Origin: Desulfobacteraceae bacterium
Lineage (GTDB): Bacteria > Desulfobacterota > Desulfobacteria > Desulfobacterales > Desulfobacteraceae
Reading direction: 5' to 3'
DNA: 64,000 nucleotides
NCBI GenBank assembly: GCA_016744295.1
Contig: JADGEQ010000010.1
Coordinates: forward strand, 62,001-126,000
Shown here piece after piece: positions 17,197 to 26,459 of this stretch. Under the pieces are notes generated by a model that made no database searches, had not been told where the DNA came from, and saw only the letters and a list, made by a program, of their open reading frames with translations. Numbering within the stretch: the stretch's first letter is position 1; each line of letters begins with the position of its first letter. The position numbers were made by a program, and so were the translations under genes.

Positions 17197-17634
17197 TATA
17201 TCCCCATTGCATTCTAAGGTATCCTTTGCACTCATTTGTTTTAACCCTAGGTCTTTCTCTAAAATTTTCTTTTCTCGTCCAAAGGACTAGGGTCATTTTA
17301 TTATTGGAAATTAAACGAATAATCTAGCTTCCTTGCTCACTCTTTCCAAAACAGCAGATAACAGACGCCCATAGGTCTAATAAAAGCAACAATAGAGTTT
17401 GTTTTCAATGATTTACTGATCTTTTTGATTTGGCTGAGCCTCCCCCTTACAAATAAAATAAAAACAAATATCCGGCCTAAACTTTTTTTATAATAAATTC
17501 GTCTTTTTCAGGGTGAAAACCGTCCTGGGGACGATTTACTTTGTTTGGGCCCTTTTGCTACAGTCGATTATCAAAATCTCGTGCAGTCAGAAACAACTAT
17601 GGTCTAAACTCTTTAAATAACTCAGGAGGAGAAG
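17197..17634. other. Intergenic region with a possible terminator
   Basis: This stretch of 438 bp holds no convincing gene. CCCTAG (17245-17250) and CTAGGG (17287-17292), with partly pairing flanks and followed by TCATTTTATT, could form a terminator for corrinoid gene 1. I find no cobalamin riboswitch and no copy of the GntR palindrome. The MtrH gene behind it has a strong AGGAGGAG site and may have its own promoter in this region. Confidence 0.4.
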
Positions 17635-18588
17635 ATGTTTCAGTTTGATACAGAACAACAGGTATGCGAAGTCGGTGGTGTGAAATTCGGTGGACAGCCG
17701 GGAGATTACCCCACTGTTGTATGTAATTCGATTTTTCAAAAAGGGGATAAAGTATTCCCCGGGAAAAGGAAAGACGGATTTGACGAAAAAATGGCTGCAG
17801 ATCTTCTAAAAACCCAGGACAAGTTGTCTGAAGAAAGCGGTGTCCCTGGAATGGCTGATATCGTTGCCAACACCGGCAAAGAATTCAAAACATTTATTGA
17901 TTTTGTTGTTGACAACTCAGATATGCCCTTTTGTATTGATGCCTGGACCGTTAAACCCAAACTTGAAGCCGCTGCTTATTGTGCCGAAAAAGGGCTTCTG
18001 GATCGCATGTTTTACAATTCTATTACGGTCTGGGAACAGGATCTGGATACAGAAATCAAAGAAATGGTCCAGATCGGTGTTAAAAATGTTCTCTTGGTCT
18101 CCTTTGACCAGGAAGATCAGATGCCTTCTGGCCGTATCGCCGGGACCCAGAAACTTTTGGATGCCATTGAAAGAAATGGTGCTAAATTTGAGAATATGTT
18201 TGTAGACACCTCTGTCATGAACGGCCCTGCCTCGGCTCTGTGCGGTCTTGCCAACAAGTTGATCAAAGAGAAATGGGGATTTGTAACGGGCAGCGCACCT
18301 TCCAATGGTTCCTATATGTGGAAAGAGGCAAGGGAAAAATGGGGATTCAAAGGCTGGTCAGCAGCAGATGCAGCCGTGGAATCTTTGTCTGCCTATATGT
18401 ATCATGATATTATTTTTTCTGGACCCATGGTGGGTGCCCAGAGAATTATTCCGGCCATTGCCATGGCCGATGCATTTTTAGCAACCGCTGTTTTCAGTGA
18501 AACCGGCCGATTGCCCAAGGATCCAAACCACCCGCTTTTTAAACTATTTCCCGACTTTGTGGAAAATCTCAAGAGTAATAAAAAATAG
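17635..18588 (+). CDS. MtrH-type methyltetrahydrofolate:corrinoid methyltransferase
   Basis: This is 317 residues. The family signature is seen across the protein: VGGVKFGGQPGDYPTVV at the start, then FIDFVVDNSDMPFCIDAW, MFYNSIT and VSFDQEDQMPSGR. MtrH proteins use a TIM barrel to move methyl groups between corrinoid and tetrahydropterin; in bacteria of this type the acceptor is tetrahydrofolate. It should therefore be the exit enzyme for methyl groups collected by the corrinoid proteins, which then enter the oxidative Wood-Ljungdahl branch. It is followed by UroD-type methyltransferase 2 after 79 bp and corrinoid protein 2. Confidence 0.9.
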   Translation: MFQFDTEQQVCEVGGVKFGGQPGDYPTVVCNSIFQKGDKVFPGKRKDGFDEKMAADLLKTQDKLSEESGVPGMADIVANTGKEFKTFIDFVVDNSDMPFCIDAWTVKPKLEAAAYCAEKGLLDRMFYNSITVWEQDLDTEIKEMVQIGVKNVLLVSFDQEDQMPSGRIAGTQKLLDAIERNGAKFENMFVDTSVMNGPASALCGLANKLIKEKWGFVTGSAPSNGSYMWKEAREKWGFKGWSAADAAVESLSAYMYHDIIFSGPMVGAQRIIPAIAMADAFLATAVFSETGRLPKDPNHPLFKLFPDFVENLKSNKK

Positions 18589-18667
18589 GCTGCCCATTCT
18601 ATGGAAATCCCAGAGGTATAATATTAACAAGAGAGCTTAAAAAACAATTTACAGGAGAGGGAGAACA

Positions 18668-19717
18668 ATGTCAGAGCTAACAGGAAAAGAAAGAGTCCAA
18701 AAATTGTTCAAACGGGAACCTTTAGACACAATGCCCTGTTTTAGCGGCCAGGGATCGGTTGTGATCCAGGCCATTGAAAAAATGGGAACCAAGTTTGCCA
18801 AAATCCATACTGATGCAAGGCTATTGGCTGAATCCGCTATCACCTCCGCAAGATTATTTGGTTTGGATGCAGTTGTGATTCCCTATGACATGGCAGTGGT
18901 TGCAGAAGCCATGGGTCGTGGTATTTCTCTTTATGATGGTGCCGACGGCATTCTCTACCCCACGGTTCCCAACAAGTGGAAAACCCTTGATGAAATTGAT
19001 ATTCCTGCCAATTATATGAGCCAGGGACGTTTGCCCATGATAGATGAAGCCTTCAAGATCATTAAGGAAGAAGCCCCTGATCTTGCTGTGGGAGCCTGGG
19101 TGCTTGGTCCTTTTACCCTGGCAGGTCAAATTATGGAACTGGATATCCTCTTAAAGGGGTTGAAAAAACAAAAAGAGCAAATCGGAAAATTTCTTGATGA
19201 AGTGACCCAGGTGACCGTGGATATGGTCAAGCATTACCAGACACTGGATGTTGACTTTATCAGCGTCAGGGACATGGGATCCGGAACAGATCTATTGTCC
19301 CCCCGTATGTGGAAAACCCTTGTGGGACCGAACCTGAAAAAAGTGTTTGATGCCATTACCTGTGTGCCATCGGTCAATCATATCTGCGGTTCTACAGACA
19401 TGATCATCGAGATGATGCACGAATGCGGTGCAGATGCCCTCAGTGTCGACCAGAAAAATAATATTGTCGTGACCCGGGAAAAGTTAGGTAATGATGTCTT
19501 GATTTTTGGTAACTTTGATCCCTATGCAACTCTCTGCCAGATAGAAGACCAGACACAGGTAGAAGCCATTATTAAAAAATGTGTTGATGATGGAATTGAT
19601 TCTGTCTGGCCCGGTTGTGACATCTGGCCTGATATAAAAGAAGAAAATATGAAGACCTACGTCAAGACAGTCAGAGAATACGGCAAAAAACCATCACCCG
19701 CAGTCGGTAGAATTTAA
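18668..19717 (+). CDS. UroD-fold methyltransferase 2 (MtaA/CmuA family)
   Basis: This is 349 residues. The zinc triad is visible as His238 and Cys240 (NHICGST) and Cys317 (WPGCDIWPD), the same layout as methyltransferase 1 and, with Sec in the third place, the protein at 32126. The opening KERVQKLFKREPLDTMPC is typical of MtaA-like proteins. It is presumably a zinc-dependent enzyme that demethylates the substrate or transfers methyl to the corrinoid protein encoded 49 bp downstream. GAGAGGGAGAA precedes the start. Whether it or methyltransferase 1 acts on the primary substrate cannot be told. Confidence 0.88.
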   Translation: MSELTGKERVQKLFKREPLDTMPCFSGQGSVVIQAIEKMGTKFAKIHTDARLLAESAITSARLFGLDAVVIPYDMAVVAEAMGRGISLYDGADGILYPTVPNKWKTLDEIDIPANYMSQGRLPMIDEAFKIIKEEAPDLAVGAWVLGPFTLAGQIMELDILLKGLKKQKEQIGKFLDEVTQVTVDMVKHYQTLDVDFISVRDMGSGTDLLSPRMWKTLVGPNLKKVFDAITCVPSVNHICGSTDMIIEMMHECGADALSVDQKNNIVVTREKLGNDVLIFGNFDPYATLCQIEDQTQVEAIIKKCVDDGIDSVWPGCDIWPDIKEENMKTYVKTVREYGKKPSPAVGRI

Positions 19718-19766
19718 ATTGGGTAGAATTAAAATCGGGCAGAATTAAAACAAGGAGAATTACACT

Positions 19767-20438
19767 ATGTCAACCCAGGAAGAAATTTTAGCAAAATTGA
19801 AAGAAGCCGTTGTTGAATATGAAGAAGATGACTGCGCGGATGCGGCCCAGGAAGCCCTTGATTCGGGTGTGGATCCGATGCTGGCTGTTATGGATGGTCT
19901 GGCTGCCGGAATGGAGGAGGTTGGGGTGCTGTTCGATACCAATGAATATTTTGTCCCTGAAGTGTTGATGTGTGCGGATGCACTATATAAAGGACTGGAT
20001 ATCCTCCGTCCCCATATTACCCTTGATACGGATGCCCCAAAGGCCTCTGTTGTCATCGGGTCCATCCAGGGTGATGTCCATGATATCGGTAAAAACCTGG
20101 TAAAAATGATGTTTGATGTGGCCGGCTGGGATGTTCATGATCTTGGCCGAGATGTACCCCTGGAAGACTTTGTTGAAAAACAATTGGATGTAAAATCGGA
20201 TGTTCTTGCCATGTCAGCCATGATGACCACCACCATGATGGGAATGAAAAAAGTTATTGCCATGGTCAAAGAGAAAAACCCAGAATGTTTGATCATGCTG
20301 GGTGGCGCACCTGTAACCCGTGATGTTGCCAATTTGTTTGGGGCAGACGGTTATGCCGAATCTGCCGGTAATGCAGTATCCGAAGGCATTAAAATGATTG
20401 GCCGCTTGAGAGAATTCCAGAAAGGCGAGATCAAGTAA
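19767..20438 (+). CDS. Corrinoid protein 2
   Basis: This is 223 residues with the same helical cap plus B12 domain as corrinoid protein 1. His105 in DVHDIGKN is the cobalt ligand; MSAMM and GGAPVT are in place. The cap includes GLAAGMEEVGVLFDTNEYFVPEVLM. It is more acidic than corrinoid protein 1, and the two may serve different methyltransferases. It lies between UroD-type methyltransferase 2 and the RACo gene with short gaps (49 and 17 bp), so the set MtrH-UroD-corrinoid-RACo is one transcription unit. Confidence 0.92.
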   Translation: MSTQEEILAKLKEAVVEYEEDDCADAAQEALDSGVDPMLAVMDGLAAGMEEVGVLFDTNEYFVPEVLMCADALYKGLDILRPHITLDTDAPKASVVIGSIQGDVHDIGKNLVKMMFDVAGWDVHDLGRDVPLEDFVEKQLDVKSDVLAMSAMMTTTMMGMKKVIAMVKEKNPECLIMLGGAPVTRDVANLFGADGYAESAGNAVSEGIKMIGRLREFQKGEIK

Positions 20439-20455
20439 TTAAAGGAGCGCTATAA

Positions 20456-22555
20456 ATGTCACAAGAATATGTAAATGTAATATTTCAGCCCTCCGGCCGC
20501 AGGGGTAAAGTGCCAAAGGGGAGCAACATCATAGAAGCATCAAGGCTCATCGGTGTGGATATCGAAGCTCTTTGCGGTGAAACAAAGGTATGTGGAAAAT
20601 GTATTGTCCGGATTGAAGAAGGTCATTTTGAAAAATACAATATCCAATCTTCCATGGAGAACGTTTCCCCCTGGAATGAAGAAGTTGAAGCCAAGTTCAT
20701 TAACCCTGAAAATAAGGCAAAGGGATTCAGACTGGGATGTGTGGCCCAGATAGAAGATGATATCCTGGTCTTTGTACCGGAAGAATCCCGGGCAGGCAAA
20801 CAGGTGGTCTCCAAGGCTGCCCGAGATATTAATATACTGCATGATCCCATGGTCAAGCTTTATACGATTGAATTAAAAAAACCGGATTTTGAGGACAAGG
20901 TTGGCGACTGGGAACGCATGACCAATGGTCTTGCCAGGGAATATGGGTTAACGGATCTGACCGTTGACATTGTCACCCTGAGAACACTTCCCGGTGCCAT
21001 TCGGGCAAAGGACTGGACCGTTACCGTCAGTGTGTGGAACGATAAGGAAGTTATTCGTATCCAGCCGGGCAGGGTCAAACGGGCCTACGGCATCGCCATT
21101 GACGTGGGAACCACTACCTGTGCCGGGTATCTGTGCGATCTGACCACCATGGAAGTTATCGGAACCTCTTCCATCATGAATCCCCAGTGTAAATACGGTG
21201 AGGATGTCATGGCCCGGATCACCTTCCACATGACCACCCCGGGTGGGCTCAAGCGCATGAGCGATGATATCATAGAAGGCATCAATTCCATGATAGATAA
21301 AGCTGTTGCACTTACCCATCCCAAGAAAAAGAAAATCAAGAAAAAGAAAGGCGAAGACGGCCCCACTGAATACAGGGAAATCATTGAAGAAGGGGTTGAA
21401 TATCTGAGGGTTACCAAAGATGATATTGAAGATGTCACCATTGGATTCAATACGGCCATGCATCATATCCTTCTGGGGCTTGATCCGGAACCTGTGGGCC
21501 TTGCCCCTTTTCCTCCGGTAATTCACCACAGTCTGGATATCAAGGCAAGGGATCTTGGTATTGATATCAACCCCTCCTCCTATATTTTTGCCATGCCCAA
21601 TGAAGCAGGCTTTGTCGGGGGCGATAATGTGGGCGTTCTTCTGTCTGAAGAACCCTATAAACACGATGAAATCCAGCTGATCATCGACATCGGAACAAAT
21701 GGCGAACTGATTCTGGGTAACCGGCACAAATTGTATTCATCTTCCTGTGCCACAGGACCTGCCATGGAAGGTGCCCAGCTTGCCTTTGGCATGCGGGCCG
21801 CACCCGGGGCCATAGAACGGATTGAAATCGATCCGGATACCCAGGATGTTGATTATCGTGTCATCGGCCACGACAAATCCCGCAAGTTTTCCAAACCTGA
21901 AGAGATGAAGGTAAAAGGAATATGTGGTTCCGGTATTCTGGATGTTTTGGCTGAGCTTTACCGTTCCGGTGTTATAACTACAACAGGTGTTTTCAATAAA
22001 AAAGCCCTGAAGGAAAATCCGCGTTTTAGAAAAAATGCAGATACCAAACAGCCGGAATTCGTTCTAGCATGGAAGGAAGATTCCTCCATTGACAAGGATA
22101 TTGTCATCACCCAGAAAGATATCAGGCAGATTCAGCTTGCAAAGGGTGCATTATATGCAGGTTGTAAGCTTATGATGAAACGCATGGGGATTGAGAAAGT
22201 TGATACGGTAAAAATTGCCGGGGCCTTCGGTACCCATGTTGACAGGGAAAAAGCGCTGGTAATGGGCTTGTTCCCTGATTGCGAAATCGAAAAGATCCAC
22301 GGAATCGGCAATGCTGCCGGGGACGGCTGCAGGGCTGCACTTTTAAACAAGAAAAAACGTGATGAAGCAAACTGGTGCGCCAGAAATGTTCAATACCTTG
22401 AGCTCACGGTTGAGCCCACGTTTGAGAAGGATTTCATGGAAGCCATGCAAATGCCCCATATGACAGATGAATTTCCTCATCTTGTAGGTGTGGTGCCGGA
22501 CCATGTATTGAACCAGGGGCCAAAAGGCCCTGTGAAACCGGAGTTAAAAAATTAG
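20456..22555 (+). CDS. RACo-type reductive activator of corrinoid proteins
   Basis: This is 699 residues. An N-terminal 2Fe-2S ferredoxin domain (about 1-100) has C-x5-C-x2-C in LCGETKVCGKC and a later Cys in GCVAQ. A linker leads to an ASKHA-fold ATPase half with AIDVGTTTCAG (phosphate 1), DIGTNGE (phosphate 2) and KIAGAFGTHVD (adenosine region), the DUF4445-type RACo core. Such proteins use ATP to reduce inactive Co(II) back to Co(I) on corrinoid methyl carriers. A lysine-rich loop KKKKIKKKKGEDG (about residue 285-300) is an unusual insertion. It ends with a strong terminator downstream, closing the methyltransferase unit. Confidence 0.9.
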   Translation: MSQEYVNVIFQPSGRRGKVPKGSNIIEASRLIGVDIEALCGETKVCGKCIVRIEEGHFEKYNIQSSMENVSPWNEEVEAKFINPENKAKGFRLGCVAQIEDDILVFVPEESRAGKQVVSKAARDINILHDPMVKLYTIELKKPDFEDKVGDWERMTNGLAREYGLTDLTVDIVTLRTLPGAIRAKDWTVTVSVWNDKEVIRIQPGRVKRAYGIAIDVGTTTCAGYLCDLTTMEVIGTSSIMNPQCKYGEDVMARITFHMTTPGGLKRMSDDIIEGINSMIDKAVALTHPKKKKIKKKKGEDGPTEYREIIEEGVEYLRVTKDDIEDVTIGFNTAMHHILLGLDPEPVGLAPFPPVIHHSLDIKARDLGIDINPSSYIFAMPNEAGFVGGDNVGVLLSEEPYKHDEIQLIIDIGTNGELILGNRHKLYSSSCATGPAMEGAQLAFGMRAAPGAIERIEIDPDTQDVDYRVIGHDKSRKFSKPEEMKVKGICGSGILDVLAELYRSGVITTTGVFNKKALKENPRFRKNADTKQPEFVLAWKEDSSIDKDIVITQKDIRQIQLAKGALYAGCKLMMKRMGIEKVDTVKIAGAFGTHVDREKALVMGLFPDCEIEKIHGIGNAAGDGCRAALLNKKKRDEANWCARNVQYLELTVEPTFEKDFMEAMQMPHMTDEFPHLVGVVPDHVLNQGPKGPVKPELKN

Positions 22556-22586
22556 GGATTAGGCTTTTTCCTATGCCACCCCCTTG

Positions 22587-22654
22587 GTCAACCGCATCTT
22601 TATTACCTGGAAAAAAGTTTCCGCATAGTAAAGATGCTGGTTGACAACTTTTTT
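22587..22654 (+). terminator. Strong rho-independent terminator after the RACo gene
   Basis: GTCAACCGCATCTTTA pairs with TAAAGATGCTGGTTGAC (one bulged base) across a loop of about 26 nt, and a run of six T follows. The arms are 22587-22602 and 22629-22645. Confidence 0.75.
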
Positions 22655-22679
22655 AAACCTGAAAAATTATGGAGGCCGT

Positions 22680-23000
22680 ATGGAAGGGGTTGTTGTCACT
22701 GTAAATCCGGGTGTTTGTGGGTTTGACTGCCAGGTCAAAGCAGAACAATCCGACAAAAGAAATGTCAGCATCAAAATTACAGAATCTGACTGCACCATGA
22801 TACAACAACTTTCCCGACAGCTCAATGATATCAGCCTCCAGGACCTGTTTGTTCCCTTGACCAAAAATAAAATTTTTATTGCTGCCGAAAAGTCAGGGTG
22901 TCATTTGGCCTGCCCTATTCCCGCGGCAGTTGTCAAAGCATCTGAAGTTGCCCTCGGGCTGGCAGTTGCCAAAGATGTATTCTTCCGGATTGAAAAATAA
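22680..23000 (+). CDS. Small conserved cysteine-containing accessory protein (DUF6951-like)
   Basis: This is 106 residues from ATG 22680, chosen because GGAGG stands 4-5 bp upstream. The sequence VNPGVCGFDCQVKA and later SGCHLACPIPAA supply two C-rich knuckles, suggesting a small metal or cluster site. I recognise it as an uncharacterised family often encoded beside corrinoid methyltransferases, probably the DUF6951 group; that name is tentative. It begins 26 bp after the RACo terminator, so it is expressed by readthrough or from its own promoter. Confidence 0.6.
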   Translation: MEGVVVTVNPGVCGFDCQVKAEQSDKRNVSIKITESDCTMIQQLSRQLNDISLQDLFVPLTKNKIFIAAEKSGCHLACPIPAAVVKASEVALGLAVAKDVFFRIEK

Positions 23001-23056
23001 TAAACGGTCCAAATGCGGTTAACCCAGGATGCACCTAACAGGAAAGAACATCCAAA

Positions 23057-23683
23057 ATGAGAAATAAAATTGCCTATTTGCCACGGATAGATCAAAAAAG
23101 AACGATCTCCTTTCGGTGCCATGAAGGAATATCTGAGCAAACATTGGGATTGCTAAATGAAAAAGGCAGGCAATACGGCCTTGAAGCAATTTTTCCCTTT
23201 GATATAAGAAAGATAGATGTGGCCCAATGGGTGAATTTAAAATGCCGGTATGGCTGTTCCCAATACAAAGCCAACTGGTCCTGTCCGCCTGCCACACCGG
23301 ATATAAACGAAGTTCGAACCATTTTAAGTGAATACTCCACAGCCCTTATGCTGGTTGGCAGCCAGAACCGCAGTGATTTCTATAAAGACAGCAATCGGAA
23401 CAGGACTGACCAGGTCAAATACTGGAAAGGCACCGTCAGTCTGGAAAGAATGCTTTTTCTGGAAGGATATGATAAAGCAATCAGCCTGGTCAGCGGGGCA
23501 TGCTCCCTTTGTAAAAAATGTGCTTATCCCCGTGCCTGCCGTTTTCCCGCTGAAAAAAGGCCCACAGTTGAATCCTTTGGTATAGACCTTATCGGTACAT
23601 TGAAAAATCTTGGAATTGAGATCAAAGTGGCCATGGAATTAAACGAAACATTTAAATACTACTCTATCATTTTATTGGATTGA
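23057..23683 (+). CDS. DUF2284-type putative metal-binding protein
   Basis: This is 208 residues. CRYGCSQYKANWSCPP near residue 60 and CSLCKKCAYPRAC near residue 155 are the cysteine clusters of the DUF2284 family, thought to bind metal or Fe-S. The family often occurs near corrinoid-dependent methyltransferases in anaerobes. It follows the preceding small gene by 56 bp and has a GGAAAGA site, so it probably shares its transcript. No enzymatic motif is seen; a role in maturation or electron delivery is inference. Confidence 0.75.
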   Translation: MRNKIAYLPRIDQKRTISFRCHEGISEQTLGLLNEKGRQYGLEAIFPFDIRKIDVAQWVNLKCRYGCSQYKANWSCPPATPDINEVRTILSEYSTALMLVGSQNRSDFYKDSNRNRTDQVKYWKGTVSLERMLFLEGYDKAISLVSGACSLCKKCAYPRACRFPAEKRPTVESFGIDLIGTLKNLGIEIKVAMELNETFKYYSIILLD

Positions 23684-24054
23684 TGCCCAGGATAGTGGAG
23701 ATCCCATGATGATGTTGATTTGAGTAAAGTTTGCCCACACAGAATCAACGCTATAGTCCTTGCCAAAAAATCCTATAGGATAATAATCATTAAGATTTGT
23801 TACTCTTTTGCCAAATGTAAAATTTGTCTCTTAAGCCGACCCAATCTTGAATACCAAGTTCCTTTATTTTCCTTACATTATTTTTCGGCATTTCTCCGCA
23901 AATCACTTCCAAAATTACAATTTATTTTGATTGATTAAAGTAACCTTTTTGAAAATCGCTGATTGATTTGATACAAAGAAATATGAATGGAATAATGGAG
24001 AAAAAATCGGGTTGTTTCTAAAATTAATGGTAAAGCTTAACAGGGAGATATTTA
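23684..24054. other. Intergenic region without a convincing gene
   Basis: This is 371 bp of AT-rich sequence. Short frames lack ribosome sites and family resemblance. It marks the end of the methyltransferase island and the start of a region with many gene remnants. Confidence 0.5.
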
Positions 24055-24630
24055 ATGTCAAATAGTGAAAATCAACATAAAGTAGTTGTCCTTTTAGGAA
24101 GTCCACGAAAAAAAGGAAACAGTTCTATTATCGCAAGAGAAATAGCCGAAGGTGCAAAGTCTGTTGGTGCAGCAGTCGAATCTATTTTCATTCAAGAAAT
24201 GGATATAAAAGCCTGCCAGGCTTGTTGGTTCTGTCAAAAGCCGGACAGTGACGGTTGCGCCATAAAGGATGATATGCAAAAAATATTTCCTAAACTGATT
24301 GAAGCGGACTCCTGGGTGATTGCTACCCCCGTTCATTGGTTTAATATGTCCACTCAAACAAAGCTTTGGTTGGATAGATGCTTTGCTCTATCAAAATATG
24401 GAGATAGCCCTTTCAATAAAAAAATTGCGATTGCCATCGCTTATGGTGATGCTGACCCATACGCTTCAGGAGCCGTGAATGCCATCAGAAGTTTTCAGGA
24501 TTCTTTTCGATATGTGGGAGCTGAGATTACGGGTGTAGTTTACGGTAGTGCTTTGGAAAGAGGTGATATAGAAAAAAACGAAGCTGTACTGATAGCTGCT
24601 AAAAAACTTGGGAAGAAACTTGCTGGTTAA
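24055..24630 (+). CDS. NADPH-dependent FMN reductase / flavodoxin-like oxidoreductase
   Basis: This is 191 residues. The FMN phosphate loop LLGSPRKKGNS is at the N-terminus and ACQACWFCQKPDSDGCAIKDDM gives the C-x2-C-x6-C cysteine motif of iron-sulfur flavoproteins, where it binds a 4Fe-4S cluster. TPVHWFNM is the usual second FMN contact. It probably shuttles electrons between ferredoxin or NAD(P)H and a partner in the anaerobic cell. GGGAGAT precedes the ATG. It stands alone, followed by a truncated pterin dehydratase gene. Confidence 0.85.
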   Translation: MSNSENQHKVVVLLGSPRKKGNSSIIAREIAEGAKSVGAAVESIFIQEMDIKACQACWFCQKPDSDGCAIKDDMQKIFPKLIEADSWVIATPVHWFNMSTQTKLWLDRCFALSKYGDSPFNKKIAIAIAYGDADPYASGAVNAIRSFQDSFRYVGAEITGVVYGSALERGDIEKNEAVLIAAKKLGKKLAG

Positions 24631-24648
24631 GCAATTGGGGATCCCTTG

Positions 24649-24846
24649 ATGACTCCTGAAGAGATTAAGGTCCAGAGAGCCTACATTCCATATTGGAAAA
24701 TCGTCGACGCCAATGGTGTAAAAAAAATACACCGGGAATTTAAGTTTAAAAACTTTCAGCAGGCCCTGGCTTTTACCAACAGACCGGGAGTGATTGCAGA
24801 GAAAAAGGACCATCATCCATCCATTCATGACAATTTCGGCGGCTGA
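24649..24846 (+). pseudogene. Truncated pterin-4a-carbinolamine dehydratase (C-terminus lost)
   Basis: This is 65 residues. FKFKNFQQALAFTNRPG and KKDHHPSIH match the core of PCD/DCoH, including the catalytic His pair, but the frame stops right after, at DNFGG. The usual remaining 30-40 residues (the WGKV...TH...GL segment) cannot be found in any frame. There is no strong ribosome site before ATG 24649. It is probably a deletion remnant. Confidence 0.6.
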
Positions 24847-25044
24847 ATACTTCCAATAAGGACAATTAGTGTTGACCGCAAAGATACTTCCACATGATAT
24901 AAAAAGTGGCTTGACCGAGTATCAAATATAAAAAGTAATGAGGGGTAAGGCGTGACAGTATTTGCATTTTAACAACCGGTCTACTATAATAATTTAACAA
25001 TAAGCGGTGCCGGTTCAAGGTATCAAATGGGAGGCTGAGGGCGG

Positions 25045-25827
25045 ATGAAGGATTGTAACAAGACAAAAAAAGAGCTCGAAACTTCGATGAATAAAAAGAG
25101 AACCGGAAGGGTGTTGGATGTTGAAACTAAGACTCAAATGGACAAGGACGCCTTCTTCGGCATTAATTCTGAGGCATTCCAAAGGATGTACAAGGACCAC
25201 GGAGCTGTTATGTACATCGTTAATCTCGAAACATTTAGAATTGTTGACGCAAATAAGTCAGCTTTGAAATTTTACGGCTATGACATCGATATAATGCGAA
25301 CAAAGCGAATTCCCGACATTAATATTACACCGGAGGAGGAAATCCGTGCTGAGATAAACCGGGCCGTGATGGAGGGGCGATCCTATTATGTTTATCAACA
25401 CCAACTGGCCAATGGTGAGATCCGTGATGTTGAAATATATGCCAATCCTATTTTTATCAAAGACAAGGAATACTCGTTTTCAATCCTCCATGATATCACC
25501 GATCGAAGGATAGCCGAAGAAAAGCTTAAGCAAAAAGAAAAGGAAAGGGAGCGGTTGATTGAGGAACTTCAAGAGGCGTTGGCTGAAGTAAAAATACTGA
25601 GTGGCCTCTTCCCTATTTGTGCGTCTTGTAAAAAAATTCGTGATGATAAAGGCTACTGGAACCAAATTGACTCTTATATACAGGAACATTCGGAAGCCAA
25701 ATTTAGTCATGGCCTATGTCCCGAATGCACCGATGGCTTATATGGCAAACAAGATTGGTATATTAAAATGAAAAAGCAAAAAGGAATCAACACCAATGTT
25801 GACAAGGACTGCCGTCAACATAAATAG
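25045..25827 (+). CDS. PAS-domain protein with cysteine-rich C-terminal module, no kinase domain
   Basis: This is 260 residues. A PAS domain spans about residues 50-155 (MYIVNLETFRIVDANKSALKFYGY, then the PAC-like SILHDITDRR), followed by a coiled-coil (KLKQKEKERERLIEELQEALAEVK) and the C-terminal module LFPICASCKKIRDDKGYW...HGLCPEC. That Cys module is found at the ends of many environmental sensor proteins and may bind zinc or heme. No histidine kinase, GGDEF or methyltransferase output follows, so the partner is unknown. GAGGGCGG lies before ATG 25045. Confidence 0.7.
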   Translation: MKDCNKTKKELETSMNKKRTGRVLDVETKTQMDKDAFFGINSEAFQRMYKDHGAVMYIVNLETFRIVDANKSALKFYGYDIDIMRTKRIPDINITPEEEIRAEINRAVMEGRSYYVYQHQLANGEIRDVEIYANPIFIKDKEYSFSILHDITDRRIAEEKLKQKEKERERLIEELQEALAEVKILSGLFPICASCKKIRDDKGYWNQIDSYIQEHSEAKFSHGLCPECTDGLYGKQDWYIKMKKQKGINTNVDKDCRQHK

Positions 25828-26459
25828 ACCAAAGCTCTCTTTCTAATCGTAAAAAATAATTTAACTTCGTATCAAATGTTTGGGATAGGATTATCTGAAT
25901 ATCATTTGCATGGCTGTACATTACCCCAGTATTCACGTCCCTTTCTTGGATAAAAAGAAGAGGGCCCCTTTCAGCACTGTTTTTCGATTTTGACTAGTCA
26001 CCTACGATTAATCTTATTCCCCTTTTTTTTTCTTCATTTCAATATACCAATCTTGTCTGTTAACCCGTTGCACCAATTTATCGTGGTCTGATCTTTGCGC
26101 CATAAGCGTTGTCCTAAAGATAGCATCAACAATATAAATTTCTATTGTAACATAAAAAACTGCGGATTATCCATAGAGTGTTGTTGGAATTCCGAAATAT
26201 GATTTTGAAGTATTTCCAAAGGTGAATTCAGGGGAAGATTCAACTCTTCGTCGATATTTATTAAAATATTGCACGGATGACTTATAAATAACAGGGATAG
26301 TTTGCACTGGATTTAACCCGGTTTATATCAGATAATAATTGATTTGATATCTTTTATAATTCCGGCCGCTGAATACGCCACCTTCGGATAATAATACTTG
26401 AGTTTGCCCCATCAGTCTTTAGGCAGGATATCCATGCTATCATATTTGAGCAGGCGTAT
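25828..26459. other. Intergenic region with a small duplicated gene fragment
   Basis: This is 632 bp without a full gene. On the minus strand, 26014-26103 encodes 29 residues ending QDWYIEMKKKKGE, matching the tail QDWYIKMKKQKG of the PAS protein at 25045. It is most likely a decayed copy of that module. The rest is AT-rich and I see nothing further in it. Confidence 0.5.

Noticed and set aside
17197..17634. Cobalamin riboswitch before the MtrH gene
   Set aside because: No recognisable B12-box or conserved loop sequence was found; only a possible weak terminator is visible.
20948..21727. Long antisense frame inside the RACo gene
   Set aside because: It mirrors the codon pattern of a well-supported gene, has no family resemblance and no ribosome site.
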